Assembly: GCA_963781785.1 (NCBI GenBank)
Contig: CAWAHD010000002.1
Span: 1,860,001 to 1,924,000, forward strand
Reading direction: 5' to 3'
Source of the DNA: CAWAHD01 sp963781785
Lineage (GTDB): Bacteria > Planctomycetota > Planctomycetia > Isosphaerales > Isosphaeraceae
Length of the DNA stretch: 64,000 nt
The notes under the pieces were generated by a model that saw only the letters and a list, made by a program, of their open reading frames with translations, was not told where the DNA came from and did not search any database. Shown in pieces: positions 1 through 7,960 of this stretch (positions are counted from its first letter, which is position 1; the number at the start of each line of letters is the position of its first letter). Position numbers and translations under genes: made by a program.

Positions 1-706
1 GGTGCGCACTCTTTTCTACTTTCAGGTCGACAATCCGCTGGTGCGGATCGCCGAGCCTTCGTTCATCGGCCTGCACAGGGAAGTGGGCGCCGAGCTGTCT
101 TTCAAGGTCGTCGAGCGGCAGTCGCCGGAGGAGAAGCTGGGGGTCGTCGTCACGCTCGGCGGCCGGCCGCAGGTGATCGAGTACTCCGACCTGCCCCCGG
201 AGCTGGCCGGCCGCCGGCGGTCCGACGGAGCACTCGAATTGTCGGCCGGCTCGATCGCCGTCCACATCTTCGAGCGGTCGTTCATCGAGCGGCTGGCGGG
301 CGAGCACCGGCTGCCGTTCCATCGGGCGGTCAAGAAAGTCCCGTTCGTCGACGACCGGGGGCGGGTCGTCAATCCGCCCGAGCCGAATGCGGTGAAATTC
401 GAACAGTTCATCTTCGACGCCCTGCCGCTGGCCCGGAGCTGGACGGTCGTTGAGACCGACCGCGCCGGAGAGTTCGAGCCGCTCAAGAACGCGGTGGGGC
501 CCGACTCGCCCGCGACCGTCCACCAGCGGATGAGCGACCAGTTCGGCAACTGGCTGGAGCAGGCCGGCGCGACGGTACCGCGCCGTCCCGACGGCTCGGT
601 CCCCTTTGGCATCGAGATCAGCCCGCTGTTCGCACTCGATGCCGTCGAGCTCAAGTCGAAGATCGATCCCGGCATGGTGATCGAGCGGCCCGTTTATCTG
701 CGCTGA
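1..706 (+). CDS. UAP-type UDP-sugar pyrophosphorylase, C-terminal part (5' end outside window)
   Basis: The frame is open from the left edge, so the gene begins outside the window and about 234 C-terminal residues are visible. They resemble the C-terminal half of the eukaryote-like UDP-N-acetylhexosamine/UTP-glucose-1-phosphate pyrophosphorylase (UAP/AGX) family. The visible segments are KFEQFIFDALPLA, then EFEPLKNAVGPDSP and HQRMSDQFGNWLEQAG, matching the family pattern of a core segment followed by an 'F-PLKN' segment. The family transfers UMP from UTP to a sugar 1-phosphate in the cytoplasm. The catalytic N-terminal nucleotide-binding half is not visible, so substrate choice cannot be judged. 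It lies 35 bases upstream of manC, which suggests a nucleotide-sugar operon. Confidence 0.8.
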   Translation, partial: VRTLFYFQVDNPLVRIAEPSFIGLHREVGAELSFKVVERQSPEEKLGVVVTLGGRPQVIEYSDLPPELAGRRRSDGALELSAGSIAVHIFERSFIERLAGEHRLPFHRAVKKVPFVDDRGRVVNPPEPNAVKFEQFIFDALPLARSWTVVETDRAGEFEPLKNAVGPDSPATVHQRMSDQFGNWLEQAGATVPRRPDGSVPFGIEISPLFALDAVELKSKIDPGMVIERPVYLR

Positions 707-741
707 AATTCTCAAGGGGCGAGGAAGGAGGGCAAGGGACG

Positions 742-1820
742 ATGCTCTACGCGATCATCATGGCCGGCGGCAGCGGCACTCGGTTCTGGCCCAAGAGCCG
801 GCGCAACCGGCCCAAGCAGCTTCTGCGCCTGTCGGGCGAAACGACGATGCTCCAGCAGACAGTCGAGCGCATCGAGCCTCTGGTGCCGCGCGACCGGATC
901 TTGATCATCACCGGCATGGACCAGGCCGCGGCCACGCGAGCCCAGCTTCCGGGCCTGCCCGAGGCCAACGTGATTGCCGAGCCGGCTCCCCGCGATACCG
1001 CGCCGTGCGTGGCGCTCGCCGCGGGGACCGTCGCGCTTCTTGACCCGTCCGCCACGATGATCGTCATGCCCGCCGACCACGTGATCGAGCCTGCACCCGC
1101 GTTCCGGGCGACCGTGCAGGCCGCGGTTTCCGTGGTGGACGACGACCCCGAAGTCCTCGTGACGTTCGGGATCACGCCCACTCACCCCGAAACCGGCTAT
1201 GGTTACATCGAGCGAGGCACACTCCTCCAGACCAGGCACGGAATTTCCGTTCACCAGGTTGTTCAGTTTCGCGAGAAGCCCGACCGGGCGACCGCCGAAC
1301 GATTCCTGTCCGCGGGCAACTTCGTCTGGAACTCCGGGATCTTCGTGTGGCGCGCCCGCACCATCCTGCGCAGATCGAAGCGCATCGCCCGCAGCTCGCT
1401 CGCGCGCTCGAGCCGATCTTGAGTGCGTGGAACACGCCGGCCGGGCCCGAGACCTTGGCGCGGCTGTTCCCCAGGCTGGAGCGGGTCCCGATCGACAAGG
1501 CCGTCATGGAAAAGGCCGCCAGGGTGGTGGTGCTCGAGGTCCCGTACCGCTGGAGCGACGTCGGCGACTGGCGCGCGCTGGCCGGCCTGCTGAACCGCGA
1601 CACGAGCGGCAACGCCATCCAGGGGAACGTGGTCGCGCGCGACACGACCAACTCGATCATCATCTCCGACGATGACAGCCTGGTGGCAACCCTCGGCGTG
1701 AAAGACCTCGTCGTCGTGCACTCGGGCGGGGCCACCCTCGTAGCCACGAGAGATCAGCTTGACCAGCTCAAGGCTCTGGTCGAACGATTGTCTGAAGAGG
1801 GCCACGGCGCGTATCTTTGA
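742..1820 (+). CDS. manC: mannose-1-phosphate guanylyltransferase (one-base frameshift)
   Basis: The enzyme makes GDP-mannose from GTP and mannose 1-phosphate. The ATG at 742 follows a purine-rich site (GGAGGGCAAGGG). The N-terminal signature MAGGSGTRFWPKSR (residues 7-20), then PADHVIEP, FREKPD and FVWNSGIFVW are typical. The total of about 360 residues matches the short, guanylyltransferase-only form without the isomerase cupin domain. The frame breaks near 1368: the first frame gives FVWRARTIL, and the next frame continues as AQIEAHRPQLARALEPIL. One G added at ctg/gcg restores one protein, so a missing base is the simplest reading. The remainder contains the conserved VPYRWSDVGDW. The gene sits between a UDP-sugar pyrophosphorylase and cca. 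Confidence 0.9.
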
Positions 1821-1876
1821 GCCAGGCGCCATTTCGAGAGGGCCGTCGTGCGTCTTGATTTGATCGGATTTGCGGG

Positions 1877-3400
1877 ATGATTGACATCTCAACGTGCCGG
1901 GATTTTGCGCTGGAAGTCGCCCGCCGGCTCAGCGTTGCGGGCTATCGGTCGCTCTGGGCCGGCGGCTGTGTCCGCGACTTGATCCTGGGTGAGACCCCGG
2001 CCGATTACGACATCGCGACCGAGGCGACCCCGGAGCAAGTGCTGGCGGTACTGCCGTTCCCGGCGGTGACCGTGGGTATCTCGTTCGGCGTCGTTCGCGT
2101 CCGCCATCCACGGCTGGCGGGCGTGGAGGTCGAGGTCGCGACCTTTCGCTCCGACGGGGCCTATATCGACGGCCGCCGGCCCGAATCGGTCGTCTTCAGC
2201 TCGCCCGAGCTTGACGCCGCGCGTCGCGATTTCACCATCAACGGCATGTTCATGGACTCCTCGACCGGAGAAGTGATCGACTACGTGGGAGGCCAGATCG
2301 ATCTTGCGAAGCGGGTTCTCCGGGCGATCGGCGATCCGGCGGCCCGCCTGCGCGAAGACAAGCTCCGCGCGCTGCGCGCCGTCCGGCTGGCGGCGCGGTT
2401 TCATCTCCAGATCGAGCCAGCGACCTGGCAGGCGCTCTTGGCAATGACCGCGCAGATCGTGACCGTGTCGGCCGAGCGGATTGCCCAGGAGCTGCGGCGC
2501 ATGCTGGTGCACCAGAGCCGGAGCCGCGCCATGAACCTCGCTCTCGACACGGGTCTCGTCGCCGCCATTCTGCCCCCGCTTGTCGCCATGAAGGGGCTCT
2601 TTCAAGGTAAGCCGGTCCAGCCCGAGGGTGACCTCTGGGATCACACGATGCTCGTGCTCGACCTCTTGCCCGCGCGGCCCAGCTTTCCGCTGGCCTTCGC
2701 GGCACTCCTGCATGACGCCGGCAAGCCGGCAACCCGGGAATCCCACCAGGGACGCGCGACCTTCCATAACCATGAGCAAGCCGGCGCGCGGATCGCCGAC
2801 CGCTTGTGCCGCGAGCTCAAGCTTTCCAACGACGAGCGCGAGCGGATCACCTGGCTAGTCGCCTTCCATCAATACCTGGGCGAGGCCAGGAAGCTGCGCG
2901 AGTCGAAGCTCAAGCAAATGCTGGCGGAACCCGGCATCGACGATCTGCTGGCCTTGCATCGCGCCGATGCACTGGCCTCGACCGGCAATACCGACGACGT
3001 CGATTATTGCCGGTATTACCTCCGGGCCCAGCCCGCCGGCCCGATCAACCCGCCGCCACTCTTGACCGGGCACGACCTGGTGCGGCACGGCCTCGTACCC
3101 GGCCCTGCGTTTGCAGCCCTTCTCGACAGTGTTCGCGAGGCGCAGCTCGAGGGTAAGATCCAGAACAAGCGCGAGGCACTGGCCTGGGTCGACCAGCGGA
3201 TCGCCGCCGACTCCAGCCTGGGCGAGCTTGTCGTCAGGCCGGCGTCTTCGCGCAGGCAGAAGCCGTCGCGCAGGGAAATCCCGCACGATGCGGGGAAGGA
3301 TGAAGAAACCCTTGGCGGCATCGTCATCGATCGCGCCGAGTCCACCCCCCTGACCCCCCCTTCGCAAGGGGGGGGAAAGGGATCGGAGCCAAACGACTGA
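1877..3400 (+). CDS. cca: CCA tRNA nucleotidyltransferase / poly(A) polymerase family, with HD domain
   Basis: A 507-residue protein of the class II nucleotidyltransferase family that adds or repairs the tRNA 3' CCA end, or adds poly(A). The N-terminal head has WAGGCVRDLILG and ADYDIATEATPEQV, the G-G-x-V-R-D and metal-binding DxD-like motifs. RRDFTINGMF and the RxxRFAARF-type segment (RAVRLAARFHLQIEP) follow. At about residues 270-310 there is an HD-type phosphohydrolase segment (LLHDAGKPATRESH), common in bacterial CCA enzymes with phosphatase activity. The last 25 or so residues (PLTPPSQGGGKG) are encoded by an intergenic-type C/G hairpin repeat and are probably a low-value tail. Whether it adds CCA or poly(A) cannot be told from sequence alone. 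Confidence 0.9.
   Translation: MIDISTCRDFALEVARRLSVAGYRSLWAGGCVRDLILGETPADYDIATEATPEQVLAVLPFPAVTVGISFGVVRVRHPRLAGVEVEVATFRSDGAYIDGRRPESVVFSSPELDAARRDFTINGMFMDSSTGEVIDYVGGQIDLAKRVLRAIGDPAARLREDKLRALRAVRLAARFHLQIEPATWQALLAMTAQIVTVSAERIAQELRRMLVHQSRSRAMNLALDTGLVAAILPPLVAMKGLFQGKPVQPEGDLWDHTMLVLDLLPARPSFPLAFAALLHDAGKPATRESHQGRATFHNHEQAGARIADRLCRELKLSNDERERITWLVAFHQYLGEARKLRESKLKQMLAEPGIDDLLALHRADALASTGNTDDVDYCRYYLRAQPAGPINPPPLLTGHDLVRHGLVPGPAFAALLDSVREAQLEGKIQNKREALAWVDQRIAADSSLGELVVRPASSRRQKPSRREIPHDAGKDEETLGGIVIDRAESTPLTPPSQGGGKGSEPND
3354..3374. repeat. C-run/G-run hairpin at the 3' end of cca
   Basis: Nine-base-pair perfect stem (CCCCCCCTT / AAGGGGGGG) with a CGC loop, inside the last codons of cca. 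It resembles short hairpin repeats scattered between genes in GC-rich genomes. It has no U-tract, so it is unlikely to be an intrinsic terminator. Confidence 0.6.
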
Positions 3401-3419
3401 TCACCGCGGATCTCGCCCC

Positions 3420-4085
3420 ATGAACCGACAATCCTCGCAGACGGCGGCAGTTCTCGTGAGCGGTGGACTCGACAGCGCCATCCTCACCGTCGACCTGCTG
3501 CGCGAGTTTGCGCGTGTCGTCCCGCTCTTTATCCGGTCGGGGCTGCGGTGGGAAGACGCCGAGCTCGCGGCCCTTGGCCGCTTCCTGAGCGCGGTCGCCC
3601 GCGACGGGCTGGAACCGCTGGTTGTCCTCGACGAGCCGATCGCCCTGGTCTACGGCACTCACTGGAGCACGAGCGCGCCCGGCGTGCCCGGGCAGGACAC
3701 GCCGGACGAAGCCGTGTATCTGCCCGGCCGTAATCTCCTCTTGACCGTCAAGGCGGCGGTCTGGTGCCGGCTGCGCGAGATTGACACGCTCGCCGTCGGC
3801 TCGCTCGGCTCGAACCCCTTTCCCGACAGCACACCCGAATTCTTCGAGAATCTCGAAGCTCTCTTGAACCAGGCCATGGGAGGCACGCTCCGGCTGATCC
3901 GCCCGTTCAACCTGTTGCACAAGACCGATGTCCTGTTGCGCGGCCGGGGGCTTCCTCTCGAGCTGACATTTTCGTGTATCAATCCCATCGATGGGATCCA
4001 CTGCGGCTCGTGCAACAAGTGTGCGGAGCGCAAGAATGGGTTCCGCGACGCCGGTCTTCCCGACCGCACCACCTATCGCGACTGA
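3420..4085 (+). CDS. queC: 7-cyano-7-deazaguanine synthase (QueC)
   Basis: QueC turns 7-carboxy-7-deazaguanine, ATP and ammonia into preQ0, the precursor of queuosine in tRNA. The 221-residue protein has the PP-loop SGGLDSAILTVDLL at residues 14-27. The C-terminal zinc-binding cysteines are in CINPIDG-HCGSCNKCAERK, a C-x9-C-x2-C-x2-C pattern that fits the family. LPGRNLLL is also typical. The ATG at 3420 lies 19 bases after the cca stop, suggesting co-transcription. queD is in the same window at 42655-43056 on the other strand. queE and queF were not seen. Confidence 0.9.
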   Translation: MNRQSSQTAAVLVSGGLDSAILTVDLLREFARVVPLFIRSGLRWEDAELAALGRFLSAVARDGLEPLVVLDEPIALVYGTHWSTSAPGVPGQDTPDEAVYLPGRNLLLTVKAAVWCRLREIDTLAVGSLGSNPFPDSTPEFFENLEALLNQAMGGTLRLIRPFNLLHKTDVLLRGRGLPLELTFSCINPIDGIHCGSCNKCAERKNGFRDAGLPDRTTYRD

Positions 4086-4144
4086 CGTTAGCTGTTTTCC
4101 TTCACCCGGCCTTACGCGAAAGAAATGCTCAGAGCAGGATCGAC

Positions 4145-5359
4145 ATGGAACAACGCACCGATTCGACGGAGCCCACCGTTGCGCTCGCGCGCCGCGTCGC
4201 GATCAGGTTCGTGGTGTTCCTGGGGATTGTGAGCCTGTTCGCAGACATGACCTACGAGGGTGCGCGGAGCATCACGGGGCCGTTCCTGGCGACCCTCGGT
4301 GCCAGCGGGTTCGTCGTGGGCCTGGTGGCCGGGTCCGGCGAGCTGATCGGATACGCGCTTCGTCTGGTTTCCGGCGTTGTCGCCGACCGGACCGCAAGAT
4401 ACTGGGCGCTCACCATTGTCGGATACGCGGTGAACCTGCTCGTCGTCCCGGTACTGGCGGTGGCGGGCCACTGGGAGATCGCCGCCGTCTTGATGATTTC
4501 CGAGCGGGTGGGAAAAGCGATCCGCACGCCCGCCCGAGACGCGATGCTTTCGCACGCCACGACCACGGTCGGCCACGGCTGGGGCTTCGGATTGCACGAG
4601 GCACTCGACCAGGTCGGGGCGGTGCTCGGTCCGCTTCTGGTCGCGGCTGTGATGGCGACGGGGCAGGGCTATCGCACGGGATTTGCCGTCCTATTGATCC
4701 CCGCTCTCCTGGCACTGGGCGTCCTGTTCGCCGCGTGGCGAGCCTATCCCCGGCCGGCCGATCTGGAATCGGTCGCCGTCCAATGGCCGGGCGACGGCCG
4801 GGTGTTTCCCGCGTCGTTCTGGGTGTACCTGGCTGCGGCTGCGGCGATCGCCGCGGGGTATGCCGACTTCCCACTCATCGCCTACCATCTCGGGAAGCGT
4901 GCGATCGTGGCCGCCGATTGGATCCCGGTTCTTTACGCGGTCGCCATGGGCGTCGATGCGCTCGCCGCCCTCGTCTTCGGCCGCCTCTTCGACAAGTTCG
5001 GGCTTACCGTGCTGATCGTGGCCACCCTGCTCTCGGCTCCGTTCGCACCACTTGTCTTCGCGGGCAATGGCGCTCTTGCCGTCGTGGGGATGGCCCTCTG
5101 GGGCGTCGGCATGGGCGCGCAAGAGTCGATCTTGAGGGCCTCGATCGCAACGATGATTCCCCCCGAACGGCGGGGGACGGCGTACGGACTCTTTAACGCG
5201 GGCTATGGGCTGGCCTGGTTCCTCGGTAGCGCGTTGATGGGCTATCTCTACGACACCTCGCTCGCGGGATTGGTCGCATTTTCCGTCCTGGCGCAGCTCG
5301 CCGCGATTCCGCTGTTCGTGCTGGTCGCACGACAGACCCGGAGCGCACGATCGAAATGA
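4145..5359 (+). CDS. MFS transporter
   Basis: A 404-residue integral membrane protein with about 12 hydrophobic segments and the loop pattern of the major facilitator superfamily (GVVADRTARYWAL after the second segment; FGRLFDKFG in the second half). I chose the ATG at 4145 because it begins a short hydrophilic N-terminus followed immediately by the first membrane segment. The longer open frame upstream overlaps queC. The conserved ERVGKAIRTPARDAMLSHA after the fourth helix resembles a group of uncharacterised bacterial MFS proteins. The substrate is unknown. A repeat-rich intergenic stretch follows. Confidence 0.85.
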   Translation: MEQRTDSTEPTVALARRVAIRFVVFLGIVSLFADMTYEGARSITGPFLATLGASGFVVGLVAGSGELIGYALRLVSGVVADRTARYWALTIVGYAVNLLVVPVLAVAGHWEIAAVLMISERVGKAIRTPARDAMLSHATTTVGHGWGFGLHEALDQVGAVLGPLLVAAVMATGQGYRTGFAVLLIPALLALGVLFAAWRAYPRPADLESVAVQWPGDGRVFPASFWVYLAAAAAIAAGYADFPLIAYHLGKRAIVAADWIPVLYAVAMGVDALAALVFGRLFDKFGLTVLIVATLLSAPFAPLVFAGNGALAVVGMALWGVGMGAQESILRASIATMIPPERRGTAYGLFNAGYGLAWFLGSALMGYLYDTSLAGLVAFSVLAQLAAIPLFVLVARQTRSARSK

Positions 5360-5419
5360 CGCCTGGGCTGGAGTGAGGGGCCAGCGCAACAGCACACCGG
5401 CGGCCGATGGATTGTTCTG

Positions 5420-5541
5420 GCTCCCTCTCCCGCGGGAGAGGGCTGGGGTGAGGGGCGAGCCCCACAGCACACTGTCGGCCGACGGGCTGTTTCTCGCTCC
5501 CTCTCCTTGGGGAGAGGGCTGGGGTGAGGGGCGAGCCCCAC
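5420..5541 (+). repeat. two REP-like palindromic repeats, forward orientation
   Basis: Two copies (about 5420-5463 and 5496-5541) of a roughly 40-base unit with the core CTCCCTCTCC-n4-GGAGAGGGCT followed by GGGGTGAGGGGCGAGCCCC. Each core is an imperfect hairpin. A decayed third copy (CTGGGCTGGAGTGAGGGG) lies at 5362-5381. Their reverse complements occur at 5598-5763. Confidence 0.8.
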
Positions 5542-5597
5542 CGACAGCCTTCTCGAGTTGAATCGCCCGATGCGCATCCTCGCTGATCATGATCGAC

Positions 5598-5763
5598 CGG
5601 ACCCTCACCCCAGCCCTCTCCCAAAGGGAGAGGGAGCTAGTATCTGACAGCGTCACGGCTCGCGCGCCTGCCACGGTCTCTTGTAGCGAGTCCTTCGATT
5701 CGAAGGCCGGTGCTGCTGCAACCGGACCCTCACCCCAGCCCTCTCCCGCAGGGAGAGGGAGCC
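5598..5763 (-). repeat. two REP-like palindromic repeats, reverse orientation
   Basis: Two reverse-complement copies (about 5598-5637 and 5723-5763) of the unit found at 5420-5541: ACCCTCACCCCAGCCCTCTC followed by AGGGAGAGGGAG. The four copies form a large inverted arrangement between the convergent MFS and DUF190 genes. The interval holds no convincing gene. Confidence 0.8.
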
Positions 5764-5846
5764 AGTATCTGGCGGCGCCACGGCGCCCACGCTGGCCTTG
5801 GTCTGCTGGAGCGAGTCATGAGCGCGGCCACGGTCCGTTCGCCGGT

Positions 5847-6623
5847 TCACGACACAGTTCCCTTCTCGCGCTTGGGATCGTGCAGATACCGGATCACGTG
5901 CACATTCTCGACCACGATCAGACCGCCCCCGATCATCTCGTCGATGACGGGCAGCACGCGATCGATCTCCTCCGGCCTGTCGACGATTTCGATCTTCTCG
6001 GGCAGGTCGTCAGAAAGGCCCAATAAGTGGGCTTTGTGGATGACGGAATGTTTGCCGAAGCCCATCACGCCTCGCGAGACCGTCGCCCCCGCCAGTCCCA
6101 GCTCGCGGCATCGCTCGGTAATAGCGACAGCCAGATTGCGGCCTTTCCAGGTGTCCGCGCTGCCGACATATACCGTCATCCGCTTTCCCTCGCCTTCGAT
6201 CTTCATGGCAGTGGTGCCCTCTTCGCCAGAGATTCGCTTGAGTCGCGACGGGTGGTCCGGCGAGGATTCTCGCGGCAAGGCGCCCTCGCGCTCGGTTCCG
6301 TGGGTATAGCGAAGCACGCAGGCCTGGCCGACGACGACCAGACCCTCGCTGATCATGGTCTCCAGCTCGACGACCAGCTCGGCGACGCGCTCGGGCGCAT
6401 CGACGACTTCGACCACGATCGGGATGTCGAAGGAAGCATACTCGCTGGCGATATCGTGAAGCTTTCGGTGCGACCCGTAGCCCAGCTCGACGGGAAACAC
6501 GGAGGCACCTGCCATGTGCCTGTGGCGTGCCGCCTCGACAATCGCGCGATAAAGCGGCACGCCATGCCACTTGTCGATGGCCTGGGAGTAGACACGGAGA
6601 AGACTCGCTTCGTGAGGGATCAT
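5847..6623 (-). CDS. tandem DUF190 protein, downstream of crcB
   Basis: About 258 residues with two successive DUF190 domains. The second (about residues 145-250) is canonical, with KRMTVYVGSADTWKGRNL, GLAGATVSRGVMGFGKH and IVENVHVIRYLHD. The first (about 1-110) is a diverged copy, with HMAGASVFPVELGYGSHRKLH and VVGQACVLRYTHG. DUF190 proteins are often encoded next to the fluoride channel gene crcB; their biochemical role is not established. The ATG at 6623 shares one base with the crcB stop (TGATG), so translation is probably coupled. A GTG one codon earlier (6626) is also possible. The fused double domain, with one diverged copy, is less common than single-domain DUF190 genes. Confidence 0.85.
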   Translation of the reverse strand: MIPHEASLLRVYSQAIDKWHGVPLYRAIVEAARHRHMAGASVFPVELGYGSHRKLHDIASEYASFDIPIVVEVVDAPERVAELVVELETMISEGLVVVGQACVLRYTHGTEREGALPRESSPDHPSRLKRISGEEGTTAMKIEGEGKRMTVYVGSADTWKGRNLAVAITERCRELGLAGATVSRGVMGFGKHSVIHKAHLLGLSDDLPEKIEIVDRPEEIDRVLPVIDEMIGGGLIVVENVHVIRYLHDPKREKGTVS

Positions 6624-7169
6624 CACGGGCCCTCGTGGTTCGGATCGCGATGGCGGCGAGTTCCGCCGGCAATGTCAACCTGGGCGGTCGCCGCTTGATC
6701 GTCTCCGCTCGGAGCGGGACTGAAATGCTCGACTCCCCTGGCCTCGATCCCGGAAGAGGCGGCCGCGGCTGGTCTGGTTTCGGGCTGGGACAGCCCGCGG
6801 GCCAGGGCCGTACCCAGCACCACGGCCGCAAAGCCGGCCAAGACGCTCCCGACCAGGTTAGCCGCCATCAGTATACGCTCTCCACGCTCCCACAGGTTGA
6901 GCGCAGTCATTCTCGAACGTGGAAAAAGTCGTGTAGCCCCCGAGGAACCCGGTGATCACCATGAGCCGGGTATTCGGATGCGGCATCCAGCGCGTCAGGG
7001 CAACCGTCAGGAAGCCGATGAGGAACGACCCCGACACGTTGATGACGACGGTTGCCCAGGGAAACTGAGGGCTGGTCCATCGGCTCATCCAGACTCCCAG
7101 CCAGTAGCGGGCATTCACACCCAGAGTCCCGCCGATCGATAGCACGATGACCTTGGTCCAGATCTCCAC
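6623..7169 (-). CDS. crcB: fluoride ion channel/exporter CrcB (Fluc), one frameshift
   Basis: CrcB/Fluc is a small dimeric membrane channel that lets fluoride leave the cell. The GTG at 7169 follows GAGGG. The first frame shows GGTLGVNARYWLG, the pore-lining VVINVSGSFLIGFLT and the hallmark GFLGGYTTFSTFEND. The frame then breaks near 6905: one extra base after END, after which the next frame continues ALNLWERGERILMAANLVGSVLAGFAAVVLG, the expected last helix. A roughly 45-residue hydrophilic tail then runs to the overlap with the DUF190 gene. A base error or a recent mutation would inactivate the gene as written. It lies downstream of a fluoride riboswitch at 7669-7730. Confidence 0.9.
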
Positions 7170-7194
7170 CGCCCTCTAGCCTCCCCAGATCCAT

Positions 7195-7346
7195 TGTCGC
7201 CTTTCGCTCTGCGAAAGTTTCAACTCCCCAGTTCCCTTTGTCGCCTTTCGCTCTGCGAAAGTTTCAACTCCCCAGTTCCCTTTGTCGCCTTTCGCTCCGC
7301 GAAAGTTTCAACTCCTCAGTTCCCTTCGTCGCCTTTCGCTCCGAGC
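7195..7346. repeat. 44-bp tandem repeat, about 3.4 units, each with a hairpin
   Basis: Three full units and a partial fourth of a 44-bp sequence, each with the perfect 7-bp inverted repeat CTTTCGC-(tct/tcc)-GCGAAAG followed by TTTCAACTCCCCAGTTCCC. Units one and two are identical; later units differ by a few transitions. The array lies between crcB and the truncated cytidylate-kinase-like gene and supplies that gene's stop codon region. Confidence 0.9.
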
Positions 7347-7570
7347 CCGTGGATAGACCGCTCATGGAGCGGGTGGTGCCGGAATCGGTCGGCCACGCTG
7401 ACGGCTTGCTCGTCGAGCGCCTCGAGCTCGGCGTCGGCGAGATTCTCGAGCTGGGCCGCACGGTGCAAGAGCCCGCGGTCGAGCAACTCCCATCCAAGCG
7501 CTCGCGAGAGCGGCGACGCAACCTCGCCGCCGCCGGCGCCGTACTCGCGGGAGACTGTGATGAGCCTCAT
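7316..7570 (-). pseudogene. cytidylate-kinase-like protein, truncated after the N-terminal third
   Basis: The ATG at 7570 opens with MRLITVSREYGAGG, the P-loop-type start of the cytidylate kinase-like (AAA_26) family, followed by LSRALGWELLDRGLLHRAAQ. Family members usually run to 200 residues or more; here the frame stops after about 84 residues, inside the 44-bp repeat array. The rest of the fold, including the lid and base-binding parts, is not found downstream in any frame. It lies between a fluoride riboswitch and crcB on the same strand. Insertion or expansion of the repeat probably cut it off. It could still be translated as a short peptide. Confidence 0.7.
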
Positions 7571-7589
7571 ACGCACCCTCGGTTCACAC

Positions 7590-7621
7590 AAAAACGCGCC
7601 GCGACGAGCGACGTTTCGCGG
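7590..7621 (-). terminator. possible weak terminator downstream of the second fluoride aptamer
   Basis: On the minus strand a 6-bp stem CCGCGA / TCGCGG with an 11-base loop (7621-7599) is followed by CGCG and five Us (7594-7590). It is 20 bases before the ATG at 7570. The stem is short and separated from the U-run, so it may not terminate efficiently. Confidence 0.35.
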
Positions 7622-7645
7622 AGGGCCTGAGCACCGAGAGCGACA

Positions 7646-7675
7646 CCCCTCCGAGATCGAACGACTCGGTAGGGG
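7646..7675 (-). promoter_or_regulatory. alternative hairpin overlapping the second fluoride aptamer
   Basis: CCCCT-A-CCGAG pairs with CTCGG-AGGGG across a 9-base loop (7675-7646), with one bulged A. The left strand is the 3' strand of the aptamer P3 pairing, so the hairpin and the ligand-bound fold exclude each other, as expected for a fluoride expression platform. No U-tract follows, so control might be Rho-dependent or the platform may be damaged. Confidence 0.6.
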
Positions 7676-7730
7676 TCATCAGCCGCAACCGCAAGAGCGG
7701 CTGCCGCGGTTAATGGCGAACCCCATCGCC
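7669..7730 (-). ncRNA. fluoride riboswitch (crcB motif), second copy
   Basis: Read on the minus strand from 7730, the sequence starts GGCGATGGGGTTCGCC, continues ATTAACCGC, a variable hairpin (GCAGCCGCTCTTGCGGTTGC), then GCTGATGACCCCTACC. This follows the fluoride riboswitch order: first hairpin, AACCGC linker, variable arm, then the GCTGATGAC-CCTAC strand that closes P3 and the pseudoknot. GGGGT (7724-7720) is complementary to ACCCC (7676-7672). The aptamer lies about 100 bases upstream of the truncated kinase-like gene and leads toward crcB and the DUF190 gene. Fluoride binding normally turns such genes on. Confidence 0.9.
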
Positions 7731-7960
7731 ATATCCGAGTCTATCCCGCGCCCGCAGATTGTCAACGTCGCTCCGCTTCACCACGGCCGTTCGAAGCCGC
7801 GCCGGCAGACCACCTTCAGGCTGCGAACAGCCCCAAGAACTGCTCCGGGTTGGGGGGTATCTTGCAAATCCCCGCGGCCGGTGCAGACGCCGAGGTTGCG
7901 GGTACACCGTTTGACGACAACGGCGATGGCCGTCGAAGCCCCCGCCAGGCAAAGAGGCCA
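7731..7960. other. short intergenic stretch with no gene
   Basis: Lies between the end of the lipoprotein gene at 7961 and the second fluoride aptamer. It should contain the promoter for the riboswitch-crcB transcript if that is separate; no convincing -35/-10 pair was recognised. Confidence 0.5.

Noticed and set aside
22..675. A 217-codon minus-strand frame opposite the UAP-type gene
   Set aside because: Ser/Arg-rich shadow; the plus-strand frame is clearly conserved.
7195..7346. CRISPR-like array
   Set aside because: Only about 3.4 units, with no variable spacers between copies and no cas genes; it is a simple tandem repeat with hairpins.
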